This document shows, in pieces, positions 1 to 9,438 of a DNA stretch of 64,000 bases. The translations under genes were made by a program, and so were the position numbers. Below the pieces are notes generated by a model. That model was not told the DNA's origin, ran no database searches, and was given only the letters and a program-made list of their open reading frames with translations. Position 1 is the first letter of the stretch. Each line of letters opens with the position of its first letter. Source of the DNA: an uncultured Flavobacteriaceae bacterium (GTDB taxonomy: Bacteria; Bacteroidota; Bacteroidia; Flavobacteriales; Flavobacteriaceae); assembly GCA_947494205.1 (NCBI GenBank), contig CANLUH010000001.1:62001-126000 (forward strand), read 5' to 3'.

Positions 1-8
1 TTGAAAAT

Positions 9-1628
9 ATGAAAACTATAATTACTCTAATATTTTTATTTATAGCATACACTTTTAATGCTCAAACAGTAGGAACTATATCCTTAGATTCGAATTTAGC
101 TTATGACGGTTTAACGCTTCTAGCTCCAATAAATTCTAAAAAAACGTATTTAATTAATAACTGTGGAGAAGTTATTAACGAGTGGACCAGTACTGTGAAT
201 GCAGGTAATTCGGTTTACTTATTAGAAAATGGGGATTTATTACGTGCAGGTAAAGTTGCTAATACAGATGTTAATTTTGGAGGTGTTGGCGGTAAAGTTG
301 AATTATACAACTGGGAAGGAAATCTATTATGGGAGTATACATACTCAAGCTCTACAGTATCTCAGCACCATGATGTATACCCGCTGCCTAATGGTAATGT
401 TTTAATGTTAGCTGTAGATACTATGAGTATGGCTGAAGCAACAGAAGCGGGAAGAGACCCTTCAATGCTAAGTGAAAGTAAATTATATAACGAACAGATT
501 TTAGAATTAGAACCTGTAGGTACTAATCAAGCAAATATTGTTTGGCAATGGAATGTTAAAGACCATCTTATTCAAGATTTTAATCCTACTAAAAGTAATT
601 TTGGTGTAGTAGCGGATAATCCACAATTACTAGATGTAAACTTTCTTAATCAAACTACAACACTTGCCAACTGGTTACATGTTAATTCTATTCAATATAA
701 TGCAACATTAGATCAGATTATTTTAAGCTCACGTAACCTAAGTGAAATTTATATTATAGACCATTCAACAACTACAGCTGAATCATCTTCTCACTCTGGT
801 GGTACTTATGGAAAAGGTGGTGATTTTTTATATAGATGGGGTAATCCTGAGTCTTATGATAAAGGTACAGCCGCAGATAGAACTCTAGACGGACAACATT
901 ACCCACATTGGATTCCAGATGGTTTAACAGATGCAGGAAAAATAATGATATATAATAATGGTAATATGACTGCTGCTTCTTCTGTAGACATTATAGACCC
1001 AGCAACTAGTGCTTCTGGTGTGTATGTATATGATAGTACAGATGGCTATGGGCCAACTGAAGCAGAATGGAGGTATATGCAAACTCCTGCAACAGATTTT
1101 TTCTCTCCTATTCTATCTAGTGGGCAAAGACTTCCCAATGGGAATACGTTGATTTGTGATGGTGATAATGGTTACTTTTTTGAAATAGACCCTACTAATA
1201 CCATAGTTTGGGAGTATATAAATCCTGATACAATATCTGGTGTATTATCTCAAGGTGAAACACCTACTTTAAATATTGTTTTTAGAGCCTTCAAATATTC
1301 TTTGGATTATGCTGCTTTTACAGGTAGAGATTTAACTCCAGGACTTCCTGTTGAACAAAACCCTACAGGATGTAATCTTTTAAGTGTTACCGAGAATGAG
1401 TTATTAGACGCTTCTACTACTCTATACCCAAACCCAGTAGAAAACTTATTAACAATAAACTCTAAAAATGCAATTGAAAAAATAGAAGTATATAATATAC
1501 AAGGTCAAAAAGTTAAATCTGTTATAAATAGAAATACTATAGATTTAAGTACAGTTAATTCTGGCGTTTATTTAGTAAGACTATTCTCTAACGATAATTT
1601 AATAACTAGAAAGATTATTAAGCAATAA
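9..1628 (+). CDS. Secreted arylsulfotransferase (ASST)-like protein with T9SS type A sorting domain
   Basis: 539 aa. A hydrophobic signal peptide ends near residue 19 (FNAQ). The body has the repeated W-x-W, 'LPNGN(T/V)L' and 'HDVYPLPNGNVLML' style blades of the ASST/beta-propeller family (residues ~25-455), including HxD/HW pairs such as HYPHWIPDG. The last ~70 residues begin at 'LYPNPVENLL' and end in 'GVYLVRL...ITRKIIKQ', a typical type A C-terminal domain that directs export by the type IX secretion system and is usually cleaved off. So the protein is predicted to be outside the cell. True sulfotransferase activity is not shown: many Bacteroidota ASST-like proteins are uncharacterised. 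Only 8 bases precede the start, so upstream context is unseen. A strong terminator follows. Confidence 0.85.
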   Translation: MKTIITLIFLFIAYTFNAQTVGTISLDSNLAYDGLTLLAPINSKKTYLINNCGEVINEWTSTVNAGNSVYLLENGDLLRAGKVANTDVNFGGVGGKVELYNWEGNLLWEYTYSSSTVSQHHDVYPLPNGNVLMLAVDTMSMAEATEAGRDPSMLSESKLYNEQILELEPVGTNQANIVWQWNVKDHLIQDFNPTKSNFGVVADNPQLLDVNFLNQTTTLANWLHVNSIQYNATLDQIILSSRNLSEIYIIDHSTTTAESSSHSGGTYGKGGDFLYRWGNPESYDKGTAADRTLDGQHYPHWIPDGLTDAGKIMIYNNGNMTAASSVDIIDPATSASGVYVYDSTDGYGPTEAEWRYMQTPATDFFSPILSSGQRLPNGNTLICDGDNGYFFEIDPTNTIVWEYINPDTISGVLSQGETPTLNIVFRAFKYSLDYAAFTGRDLTPGLPVEQNPTGCNLLSVTENELLDASTTLYPNPVENLLTINSKNAIEKIEVYNIQGQKVKSVINRNTIDLSTVNSGVYLVRLFSNDNLITRKIIKQ

Positions 1629-1652
1629 TTAAATCTTTCTGCATTATACATT

Positions 1653-1683
1653 AAAGAGACTGATTTTTTCAGTCTCTTTTTTT
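1653..1683 (+). terminator. Intrinsic terminator after the ASST-like gene
   Basis: A perfect 11-bp stem (AAAGAGACTGA with its complement TCAGTCTCTTT) closes a 5-T loop and is followed by a T run. The T run ends directly against the -7 box of the next gene, so termination of one unit and initiation of the next are packed together. Confidence 0.9.
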
Positions 1684-1684
1684 A

Positions 1685-1692
1685 TACCTTTG
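1685..1692 (+). promoter_or_regulatory. Bacteroidota -7 box (TACCTTTG) of rlmB
   Basis: Matches TAnnTTTG. The first ATG lies 2 bases downstream (second ATG at 1698), so the rlmB mRNA is probably leaderless or nearly so. I see no clear TTG at -33. Confidence 0.6.
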
Positions 1693-1694
1693 CG

Positions 1695-2432
1695 ATGATG
1701 GAAAAAAACACTCAAATTTTTGGTTTAAGAGCTATTATAGAAGCTATTGGTGCAGAACAATCTATAGATAAGGTATTTCTTCAAAAAGGGCTTAAAGGTG
1801 ATTTATTTACCGAATTGGAAACCTTATTAAGGAAAAAAGGAATTAATTTTTCTTATGTACCAGTAGAAAAATTAAACAAATTAACTAAAAATAATCATCA
1901 AGGTGCTGTAGCACAAACTGCTCCTATTGCTTTTCATGACTTAGAACAGTTAATAGAGACTACCTTAGAAAGTACTACTACTCCCCTATTTTTACTATTA
2001 GACCAATTAAGTGATGTTAGAAATTTTGGCGCTATTATAAGAACTGCTGAGTGTACAGGTGTAAATGGTATTATAGTACAAAAAAAGGGAGGAGCTCCTG
2101 TAAATGGTGACACAATTAAAACTAGTGCAGGTGCTGTCTTTAAAGTTCCTATTTGTAAAGTAGACCATATTAAAGATGCTATGTTTCTTCTTCAGGCTTC
2201 AGGTATTAAAGTTGTAGCTGCTACAGAAAAAACAAATAATACTATATACGATGTTTCATTTAAAGAACCTTGTGCTATAATAATGGGATCTGAGGGTAGA
2301 GGTATTAATCCTTCTGTATTAAAACTTGCAGATGCAAAAGCTAAATTGCCATTACTAGGAGATATAGAGTCTTTAAATGTATCTGTAGCTTGTGGTGCTT
2401 TTCTTTATGAAGCTGTGAGACAACGTCTATAA
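1695..2432 (+). CDS. rlmB: 23S rRNA (guanosine-2'-O)-methyltransferase RlmB, SpoU/TrmH family
   Basis: 245 aa. An N-terminal RNA-binding domain (residues ~5-78) precedes the SPOUT catalytic domain. The three SpoU motifs are visible: 'LSDVRNFGAIIRTAE' (motif 1 with the catalytic Arg), 'IIMGSEGRGI' (motif 2) and 'LNVSVACGAFLYE' (motif 3, SAM-binding trefoil knot). The family methylates the ribose of G2251 in 23S rRNA using SAM in the cytoplasm. Length is normal. Two adjacent ATGs (1695, 1698) are possible starts and differ by one residue. The gene stands alone and its stop overlaps the stop of the convergent rhomboid gene by 6 bp. Confidence 0.93.
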   Translation: MMEKNTQIFGLRAIIEAIGAEQSIDKVFLQKGLKGDLFTELETLLRKKGINFSYVPVEKLNKLTKNNHQGAVAQTAPIAFHDLEQLIETTLESTTTPLFLLLDQLSDVRNFGAIIRTAECTGVNGIIVQKKGGAPVNGDTIKTSAGAVFKVPICKVDHIKDAMFLLQASGIKVVAATEKTNNTIYDVSFKEPCAIIMGSEGRGINPSVLKLADAKAKLPLLGDIESLNVSVACGAFLYEAVRQRL

Positions 2433-3197
2433 TTCTTCTTTATTTTCCTTAAAATTATAGTTAACTTGTATTACATTTCTTGTATTATGAGAACTTTCTA
2501 ATGGAATATCATCCATAGTATTGTCGTCTTCTAATCGCTCTACAAAATTTCCGTTTTCATCAAAATGTTTTAGAAACTCATCATCTTCTTCATTATAATC
2601 TTCTCTTTCCCATACATACTTTTTAGGTTTTGCAATGGCTTTTCTAAATACTAGAGCAAATAATAATCCAGCCACTAAACCGCCTGTGTGTCCTTCCCAA
2701 GAAATTTTTTCATCTATGGGTAGTGCATATACAAACATACTTCCGTAAATAAATATCACTAATAAGGATAAGGCTATTAAACGATAATGTTTAGCAAAAA
2801 TACCCTTGAAGAAATTAAAACTGAATAACACATATATTAATCCACTAGCACCTATATGATAGGATGGTCGCCCTATTAACCATGTAAAAAAACCTGATAG
2901 TAGAATGCCATAAACAATAACTTTCCATGCAATATTTCTATAAAAATAAAATAGTGCTGAGGATAAGATAAATAATGGAATAGTATTAGAATACAAATGT
3001 TTTATTCCTGAATGTATAAAAGGACTAAATATAACACCTCTTAATCCTTTTAGTGTTTGCGGATAAATACCATATTTATTAAATCGGTAATTAAAACGGA
3101 TTTCGAAAACAAATACAGCCCATATTAATAACACAAATAATAATGGGTATGCTATAACTTCTTTTGAAAACTTGAAAGGTTCCTCCTGCTTTTTCAT
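2427..3197 (-). CDS. Rhomboid-family intramembrane serine protease
   Basis: 256 aa with six or more hydrophobic segments. The catalytic dyad is visible as Ser118 in 'HIGASGLIYVL' and His170 in 'WEGHTGGLVAG'; the family's 'H..HLxxN' loop is seen as 'HSGIKHLYSNTIPLF'. Rhomboids cleave transmembrane segments of substrates within the cytoplasmic membrane. The C-terminal ~65 residues are highly acidic and presumably cytosolic, a flavobacterial tail of unknown role. Divergent from rarA across a 134-bp spacer. No substrate can be inferred from the neighbourhood. Confidence 0.9.
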   Translation of the reverse strand: MKKQEEPFKFSKEVIAYPLLFVLLIWAVFVFEIRFNYRFNKYGIYPQTLKGLRGVIFSPFIHSGIKHLYSNTIPLFILSSALFYFYRNIAWKVIVYGILLSGFFTWLIGRPSYHIGASGLIYVLFSFNFFKGIFAKHYRLIALSLLVIFIYGSMFVYALPIDEKISWEGHTGGLVAGLLFALVFRKAIAKPKKYVWEREDYNEEDDEFLKHFDENGNFVERLEDDNTMDDIPLESSHNTRNVIQVNYNFKENKEEL

Positions 3198-3331
3198 ATT
3201 CTATTTATTATAACAAATTACCCTCCAATTATAGTTTTAGTGCTACAATGTCAGATAAAAGATAGTATTATCTATATAATTTTTAATTCTATATCTGTAA
3301 AACTTTATAATAATTACTTTAATTTTATGCC

Positions 3332-4609
3332 ATGAACGCACCTCTAGCAGAACGATTAAGACCAAAAACTTTAGCTGATTATATTAGTCAGGTACATTTG
3401 GTTGGAGAACATGGTACATTAACCAAACAAATAGAACAAGGTTTAATCCCTTCCCTCATTCTTTGGGGACCTCCAGGAATAGGTAAAACAACGCTAGCAA
3501 ATATTATAGCTACAGAATCTAAGCGCCCTTTTTATACTTTAAGTGCCATTAGCTCTGGAGTAAAAGATGTAAGAGAAGTTATTGAAAAAGCGAAAGGTAG
3601 TGGTGGATTATTTACCACTAAAAACCCCATTTTATTTATAGATGAAATACATCGTTTTAGTAAATCTCAACAAGATTCTCTATTACAAGCTGTAGAAAAA
3701 GGTTGGGTTACTTTAATTGGTGCAACTACTGAAAATCCTAGTTTTGAAGTTATACCCGCTTTATTGTCACGATGTCAGGTATATATTTTAAAACCTTTTA
3801 ATAAAGAGGATTTAGAAACACTTTTAAAACGTGCTATAAAAGAGGATGAGCAACTCGCAAAAAAAACAATAGTTTTAAAAGAAACTGAAGCTTTAATTCG
3901 TCTTTCTGGTGGTGATGCCAGAAAGCTATTAAATATTTTTGAACTGGTTATTAATTCTGAAGCCACAGATAAGGTTACTATTACTAACGAGAGTGTTTTA
4001 AATAAGGTCCAGAATAATACTGTTCGTTATGATAAAACTGGCGAACAACATTACGATATTGTTTCTGCATTTATAAAATCTATTAGAGGTAGTGATCCTA
4101 ATGCCGCAGTTTATTATTTGGCACGAATGGTTGAAGGTGGTGAGGATGTTAAATTTATTGCTAGACGTTTACTTATTTTAGCGAGTGAAGATATAGGTAA
4201 TGCAAACCCTACAGCTTTAGTTATGGCTAACACAACATTTCAGGCAGTTTCTACCATAGGCTATCCAGAATCTAGAATAATTTTAAGTCAATGTGCTACT
4301 TATTTAGCATGCTCGCCTAAAAGTAATGCTGCTTATATGGCCATTGGTAATGCGCAACAATTAGTTAAAAATACTGGTGATTTATCTATCCCTTTAGCTA
4401 TTAGGAACGCTCCAACAAAGCTAATGAAAGAGATTGGTTACGGAGACAATTACAAATACTCACATGATTATGAGAATAATTTTGCTAATCAAGAGTTCCT
4501 TCCTGAAGAAATAAAGAATACAACATTATACCAACCTGGTAATAATGCTCGTGAAAATGCGCAACGAGATTTTTTAAGAACGCGTTGGAAAGAAAAATAC
4601 GGATATTAA
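3332..4609 (+). CDS. rarA: Replication-associated recombination protein A (AAA+ ATPase RarA/MgsA)
   Basis: 425 aa, the usual family length. Walker A 'GPPGIGKTT' at residues 46-54, Walker B 'LFIDEIHRF' at 101-109, sensor 1 '[12 protein letters not shown]' and the arginine finger region 'ALLSRCQVY' are all present, followed by the clamp-loader-like C-terminal tetramerisation domain ('[22 protein letters not shown]'). RarA acts at stalled replication forks with SSB. The stop overlaps that of the convergent gene by 4 bp. Single-gene unit. Confidence 0.95.
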   Translation: MNAPLAERLRPKTLADYISQVHLVGEHGTLTKQIEQGLIPSLILWGPPGIGKTTLANIIATESKRPFYTLSAISSGVKDVREVIEKAKGSGGLFTTKNPILFIDEIHRFSKSQQDSLLQAVEKGWVTLIGATTENPSFEVIPALLSRCQVYILKPFNKEDLETLLKRAIKEDEQLAKKTIVLKETEALIRLSGGDARKLLNIFELVINSEATDKVTITNESVLNKVQNNTVRYDKTGEQHYDIVSAFIKSIRGSDPNAAVYYLARMVEGGEDVKFIARRLLILASEDIGNANPTALVMANTTFQAVSTIGYPESRIILSQCATYLACSPKSNAAYMAIGNAQQLVKNTGDLSIPLAIRNAPTKLMKEIGYGDNYKYSHDYENNFANQEFLPEEIKNTTLYQPGNNARENAQRDFLRTRWKEKYGY

Positions 4610-5442
4610 AATTTAATATTTAACGTTTTCTTCTCTAAAGTATTTCCTTTTTGTTCAGCTATAATCCAACGGCTTGTTTCTTTGTAAATTATTGCGTCTA
4701 TACCTTTTACAATGTACACATCTTCTCTACCTGAAGAGAATATTGTGTATACAACTTTTGGTGTAGTGTCTACTAATTGAAATCCAGAGTTTGTAGGTTG
4801 CGCATAAAGAATGTTATTTGTTATAGTGTTTTCAGTAACGCTTTCTTTTATTACTGGTTTCTTTACTACTTCTTCTTTTTTCTCAACAACATTATCAACC
4901 TTCTCTGCCTCAGTAACTTTTAATGCTTTTATTTCCTCTTTTAATTTTTTAATTTCTTCAGCTTTTTCATCTTCAACTTTCGCGAAAGCTATTGCTTTTT
5001 CGTTTGGGACATATTTGTAATTTAACGCTTCAAACGATTTAAAAGCCGCTCTTAATGCTTCATTGTAAGCCACACTATATTTCTTTTCTCTGGAAGTCCC
5101 CTCTAAGGATGTATAGACAACATCTCCTTTACAATTTTTTAATTCGACTTTTAGCTTTGTTTTAAACATCCCCGAATCGTTTAATACATCTGCGTTTAAT
5201 ACTAAACAACCATTATTTATAGCATCATTTGGTAGTGCTTCTTCATCCATTATAGCAGTGAAACCATGTTTTTGAAATAAAAACTGACTTAACTCATTTA
5301 ACCTGTATTGATTCGCTTCTTTTAAAAACTCAAATTTATTAGGTACTATTACGTACTTATAATCATTTAAATTTTGCGCATAACTTAATGTTACGCTACT
5401 TAATATTGCTATTACAAATACTATTCTCTTAATCATTTTCAT
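4606..5442 (-). CDS. Exported hypothetical protein with coiled-coil segment
   Basis: 278 aa. A signal peptide is visible (MKMIKRIVFVIAILSSVTLSYA, cleavage near residue 22; a second ATG at codon 3 is an alternative start). Residues ~25-150 form a compact domain with 'KYVIVPNKFEFLKEANQYR' near the start, a pattern common in flavobacterial periplasmic proteins. Residues ~155-195 are Lys/Glu-rich and likely coiled coil. A further small beta-rich domain follows (~205-278). It lies 26 bp upstream of the HAD gene on the same strand. No function is recognised. Confidence 0.7.
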   Translation of the reverse strand: MKMIKRIVFVIAILSSVTLSYAQNLNDYKYVIVPNKFEFLKEANQYRLNELSQFLFQKHGFTAIMDEEALPNDAINNGCLVLNADVLNDSGMFKTKLKVELKNCKGDVVYTSLEGTSREKKYSVAYNEALRAAFKSFEALNYKYVPNEKAIAFAKVEDEKAEEIKKLKEEIKALKVTEAEKVDNVVEKKEEVVKKPVIKESVTENTITNNILYAQPTNSGFQLVDTTPKVVYTIFSSGREDVYIVKGIDAIIYKETSRWIIAEQKGNTLEKKTLNIKF

Positions 5443-5468
5443 TGTTTTGAATTGTAAATATACTATTT

Positions 5469-6155
5469 TTAGAAAAAGGCTTTTAGTTCTAATAAATGGT
5501 TTACTTGTTTAATAGAACTGTCTATAGAAACTTTATGATAATTAAAGCATATAGCATCTAACCCCATATTTAACGCGCCTAATATATCTGCTTCATAATT
5601 ATCACCTATCATTATACTATTTTCTTTGGTCGTTTTAGCTAAATCTAGTGCGAAATTAAACATTAAAGGATTTGGCTTTTTAACGCCTACCATTTCAGAA
5701 TTTGTTACCGTTTCAAAATAGTGGTCTATTTTAGATTTTTCTAATTTATGCTGTTGTACTTCTTCAAAGCCATTAGTAATAATATGTAATCTATATTTTG
5801 GCTTTAAATAATCTAATAGTTCTATAGTACCTTCGAATATATGGTTATGTGTTGTTAAATACTTTATATAATCTTCAGAAAGTTTATAAATTAATTCTGG
5901 TTCAACTTTTACATTTATAGCATTGAAGGTTTCATTTAATCTCTGAAATCTTAAGCTTTCTTTATCAATTTGCTCCTCTCTGTAGAGTTTCCAATACTTT
6001 AAATTGATGGGCTCGTAATGCTTTAAAAAGGTTTCTAAGCTTACATTTAAAGCATTCTTTTTAAAAATATATTCGAAAGTTAATCCTGAATTTTTATCGA
6101 AATCCCAAAGGGTGTGATCTAAATCGAAAAATATGTCGGTTATGCTATTATTCAT
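5469..6155 (-). CDS. HAD-superfamily hydrolase, YjjG-type nucleotidase
   Basis: 228 aa from the chosen ATG at 6155. A longer in-frame reading to 6254 is possible, but the HAD motif starts at once here ('MNNSITDIFFDLDHTLWDF'), and the gene then overlaps the upstream stop by only 8 bp, as expected for translational coupling. Motif I is DLDHT (Asp11, Asp13), motif II is 'HIITNGF', motif III/IV is 'KKPNPLMF...MIGDNYEADILGA'. The YjjG subfamily dephosphorylates non-canonical pyrimidine nucleoside monophosphates; phosphatase activity is confident, the substrate is inferred. Confidence 0.85.
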   Translation of the reverse strand: MNNSITDIFFDLDHTLWDFDKNSGLTFEYIFKKNALNVSLETFLKHYEPINLKYWKLYREEQIDKESLRFQRLNETFNAINVKVEPELIYKLSEDYIKYLTTHNHIFEGTIELLDYLKPKYRLHIITNGFEEVQQHKLEKSKIDHYFETVTNSEMVGVKKPNPLMFNFALDLAKTTKENSIMIGDNYEADILGALNMGLDAICFNYHKVSIDSSIKQVNHLLELKAFF

Positions 6156-7446
6156 TTGTAGAGTTAATAATAATATTAAATAAGTCTTTATAGCCTTTCC
6201 ACTTCTCGTCTCCACTAAATGTATAATTATGAAAGACGGACACAAAGGTTCCATTCACTTTTTTTACTTCAGAAATCAAATTATTAAGTACCATTTTTTT
6301 ATCTAAAAGTGATTGTGTTTTTAACAAGGCATTATCTAGTACATGATAAGTATTAATTTTTAGGGGTGTTTGTATTTCGTAATCTAAATCGTAAAAGAAA
6401 AAAGGTGTACATGTACCTGCTCTAAATCCCAAGTAATCTATATACCCCATAGTATAATCTTCTGGAATCTCTAATTCTACAAGATTTCTATAAGACTCTG
6501 GAAGGTTTAATTTAGAAAAAGATTGTCTGGAAGTCAAAATAGGTCTATTGGTTATTGCTTCTAGCCTAAGTTTTTCTTTTTTAAGAATCTCTTTATTTTC
6601 TAACGCAAAATAACTTGCTTTTAAACCTACATTACAATAATCTGCAACTTGTTTTATTAAGGAAACAAATTTTCGTTTTTGGACATTTATATTTTTATCG
6701 TACGTTGAAAAATCTCCTATTAAAAAAAGTACTATAAATTTAAACTTGGTTTGCTTCTGTTTGTTAATGATATATTTAAAGGTATCGAAAGGGTCATTTT
6801 TTAAACCAAATAATACAACATAGCGAACGTACAAATCTTTGAATTTAAAACTAAAAAAATCTCTAAACGTACCTCCCACAGTACGCATTACTCCTTTTAA
6901 CTTGTAATTGTAAGCTGTTGGCACATCTATAACGGGTGCTATTTTGTACTGTCTACTTGGAAAAGTAAAGTCAGGATATTGTGTTTTTAGAAGCTCCCTA
7001 AATTTGTATGCCCAAATATCTACTACTGGTTGTTCTAAAAACTGAGCTTTAAATGCTAAACTTTCTTTTGCCATAAAACGCCCATACTCGTCTTTTACAT
7101 GTGGTAAATACTCTTCATAACGGCTTAGTAAATAAAAGGAGGCAGCAAAAATATCGAATGGCAATGCACTTTTTTCTCCATTTGCAAAAAAACACTTAGT
7201 GTCTTCCCATGCTGCAACATTTATATCTAAATCGTTTAATCCTTCTTCAAATAGTAGTTCATGAGAGCGAATAAAAATTTCACTGCTTAGTGGTTGTCTA
7301 GTATACGACATTTTTAAACTATCGTGCGCAATAAACGCTTCTATTGTTGTTGTAAAACTAACAGGGATACCAAGAATTCTAGTACATATTTGTTTAAATG
7401 TATATTTTAATCTTGGTGTTATTTTATGTGAGTAAACTAAAAGCAT
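6148..7446 (-). CDS. Polysaccharide deacetylase-like protein (DUF7033 type)
   Basis: 432 aa with no signal peptide. The N-terminal ~120 residues ('LLVYSHKITPRLKYTFKQI', 'FFANGEKSALPFDIFAASFYLLSRYEEY') match a domain that in Bacteroidota precedes a NodB-like fold. The C-terminal part contains 'DFSTYDKNINVQKRKFVSLIKQVADY' and 'LPESYRNLVELEIPEDYTMGYIDYLGFRAGT', the barrel core of this family. The classic metal-binding NodB triad is not obvious, so catalysis is uncertain; some members are linked to polysaccharide or glycan steps. It overlaps the downstream HAD gene by 8 bp, so the two are probably co-transcribed. Confidence 0.7.
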   Translation of the reverse strand: MLLVYSHKITPRLKYTFKQICTRILGIPVSFTTTIEAFIAHDSLKMSYTRQPLSSEIFIRSHELLFEEGLNDLDINVAAWEDTKCFFANGEKSALPFDIFAASFYLLSRYEEYLPHVKDEYGRFMAKESLAFKAQFLEQPVVDIWAYKFRELLKTQYPDFTFPSRQYKIAPVIDVPTAYNYKLKGVMRTVGGTFRDFFSFKFKDLYVRYVVLFGLKNDPFDTFKYIINKQKQTKFKFIVLFLIGDFSTYDKNINVQKRKFVSLIKQVADYCNVGLKASYFALENKEILKKEKLRLEAITNRPILTSRQSFSKLNLPESYRNLVELEIPEDYTMGYIDYLGFRAGTCTPFFFYDLDYEIQTPLKINTYHVLDNALLKTQSLLDKKMVLNNLISEVKKVNGTFVSVFHNYTFSGDEKWKGYKDLFNIIINSTNE

Positions 7447-7522
7447 ATTTTTAAGGACACTACTATTGTTCCTCTATTCAAAAATAAGGAATTTGATTAT
7501 TCTTTATTGTGTTATTGTCTCC

Positions 7523-8221
7523 TTATAAAAGATTTTCGTCGGCAAAACTAAAATAAGATTTCTCTGTTATAACAAGATGATCTAAAACTTTTATATCTAA
7601 ACTTTCGGAAGCTAATTTTAATTTCCTTGTTAATTCTCGGTCTGCCTTACTTGGATTTAGTGTTCCAGAAGGATGATTATGTGCCAATACGAGTCCTACT
7701 GCACCAACTTCTAAAGCTATTTTAAGTGCAAGACGTATATCGACTAAAGTTCCAGTAATACCACCTTTACTTAATTGGTTTTTCTGGATAACTTTATTAG
7801 AATTATTAACATAAATTATCCAAAACTCTTCATGTGGTAATTCTCCAATAATAGGTTGCATCAGTTCGAAAACAGAACGACTAGATGTAATTTTTTTTCG
7901 TTCTAAGGCTTCACTACCTCTTCTTCGTCTTCCTAATTCTAATGCTGCGACAATCGATACTGCTTTTGCTTGTCCAATACCATTAAAGCTCATAAGCTGA
8001 GTAGTTGTTAACTTACCCAGTTCACTTAAATTATTATTGGTACTAGACAAAATACGTTTGCATAAGTCTACTGCGCTTTCATTTCTATTACCCGAGCCTA
8101 TTAAAATAGCTACCAGTTCGGCATCGCTTAATACTTCTTTCCCTTTATTTAATAGTTTTTCTCTAGGCTGATCGTCTTCCGACCAATTTTTTATTGAAAA
8201 TGAGGCTAGTTTTTTATGCAT
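7523..8221 (-). CDS. radC: RadC family JAB/MPN+ domain protein
   Basis: 232 aa, normal length. An N-terminal UPF0758 helical region carries a helix-hairpin-helix 'FNGIGQAKAVSIVAA' (residues ~79-93). The C-terminal JAMM metal site is intact: His181 and His183 in 'LAHNHPSG' and Asp194 in 'SKADREL'. The family is annotated as a DNA repair protein, but its enzymatic role is unresolved. Transcribed alone, divergent from the DUF1569 gene. Confidence 0.92.
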   Translation of the reverse strand: MHKKLASFSIKNWSEDDQPREKLLNKGKEVLSDAELVAILIGSGNRNESAVDLCKRILSSTNNNLSELGKLTTTQLMSFNGIGQAKAVSIVAALELGRRRRGSEALERKKITSSRSVFELMQPIIGELPHEEFWIIYVNNSNKVIQKNQLSKGGITGTLVDIRLALKIALEVGAVGLVLAHNHPSGTLNPSKADRELTRKLKLASESLDIKVLDHLVITEKSYFSFADENLL

Positions 8222-8350
8222 TTCATAAATCTACACCTTTTTTTATTATTTCTAAATCTACCGATTAAAAAAGTAAGTTTAAATTACATTATTCTAGCTA
8301 AAAAATGTTGTAAATTTCGGGTACAATACAACTCTATAATCTAATTAATT

Positions 8351-8794
8351 ATGCAATCTATCTTTAATACTGATGCTCATCAAAATATTTTAAACAGAAT
8401 TGAATCTTTAAACGAAAACTCATCTGCGCTTTGGGGTAAAATGGATGTTGCACAAATGGCCTACCATTGCCAAGCTCCTTTAAATGTTATGATGCAGAAA
8501 AAGGATTATAATTTAAAACCGAATTGGTTAATTAAAACATTTTTTAAAAAATCGCTATACAACGATAAACCTTGGCGAAAAAACTTACCTACTGCACCTC
8601 CTTTAAAAGTTTTGGATTCTAAAGTTTTTAATACTGAAAAAGAAGAACTTGTAAATCTAGTTAAAGAACTACATCTTCATAAAAATAAAACCGACTGGCA
8701 ACCGCATCCTATTTTTGGAACGTTTACACCTCAACAATGGGGACAAATGCAGTACAAGCATTTAGATCACCATTTAAAACAATTTGGAGTATAA
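8351..8794 (+). CDS. DUF1569 / DinB-fold small protein
   Basis: 147 aa, cytoplasmic. Conserved features of DUF1569 are visible: 'SSALWGKMDVAQMAYHCQAPL' near residue 30 and a C-terminal 'FGTFTPQQWGQMQYKHLDHHLKQFGV', with His residues placed as in the DinB four-helix bundle. No enzymatic activity is known. The next gene begins 14 bp downstream and is probably co-transcribed. Confidence 0.8.
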   Translation: MQSIFNTDAHQNILNRIESLNENSSALWGKMDVAQMAYHCQAPLNVMMQKKDYNLKPNWLIKTFFKKSLYNDKPWRKNLPTAPPLKVLDSKVFNTEKEELVNLVKELHLHKNKTDWQPHPIFGTFTPQQWGQMQYKHLDHHLKQFGV

Positions 8795-8808
8795 AATATA
8801 TTGAAAAG

Positions 8809-9405
8809 ATGAAATATCCACCTAAGCATCATCAAGATAACGATATTAATAACTTAATTAATGTTATAAAAGCTTACCCTTTAGCAACCATTATTTCGGT
8901 TAAAGATAACACTCCGTTAATTACACATTTGCCTTTAATTTATAATAAAGAGAATACCCTTATTGGGCACATAGATTGTAATAATCCACAAGCAGAATTA
9001 TTATGTAATGATAGCTCAGTAACTGTTATTTTTTCTGGACCACAATGTTATATTTCACCTAGTATTTACAGTACAACTCAACTACCAACTTGGAACTATG
9101 TAAAAGTACATTTAAAAGGTACAGTTAAAACAATTAAGGACTTTAGTATAGTAAAGCAATCTATGGTTGATATGACAGATTTTCTAGAACAGCCTAACCC
9201 TAAATATCGTTTGGATATTAATAACTCTAGAATGGATAGTTTGGTACAGTATATAAAAGGCTTTGAGGTTAACATTACAGATTGGGAAGGTAAATTTAAA
9301 TTATCTCAAGACAAAAAACCTAGCGATATTGAAAGTGCTAGACGAACTTTAATTAAAGCTAATCAAGAGAGTATTGCTTCATTTTTAGACTCTGTTTTTA
9401 AATAG
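8809..9405 (+). CDS. FMN-binding negative transcriptional regulator-like protein (PaiB family)
   Basis: 198 aa from ATG 8809; a longer frame back to 8737 would overlap the previous gene and adds non-homologous residues, so the start 'MKYPPKHHQDN' is preferred. PaiB/split-barrel features: 'AYPLATIISV', 'THLPLIYN', 'LIGHIDCNNPQ', 'VIFSGPQCYISPSIY' and 'PTWNYVKVHLKG', which form the flavin-binding barrel. Bacillus PaiB affects sporulation and protease genes; in Bacteroidota it is probably a general FMN/haem-binding or pyridoxamine-oxidase-like protein. The DNA-binding role is not established here. Confidence 0.85.
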   Translation: MKYPPKHHQDNDINNLINVIKAYPLATIISVKDNTPLITHLPLIYNKENTLIGHIDCNNPQAELLCNDSSVTVIFSGPQCYISPSIYSTTQLPTWNYVKVHLKGTVKTIKDFSIVKQSMVDMTDFLEQPNPKYRLDINNSRMDSLVQYIKGFEVNITDWEGKFKLSQDKKPSDIESARRTLIKANQESIASFLDSVFK

Positions 9406-9438
9406 TTAAAACACTAAATATAACACCGTCTTCTATTT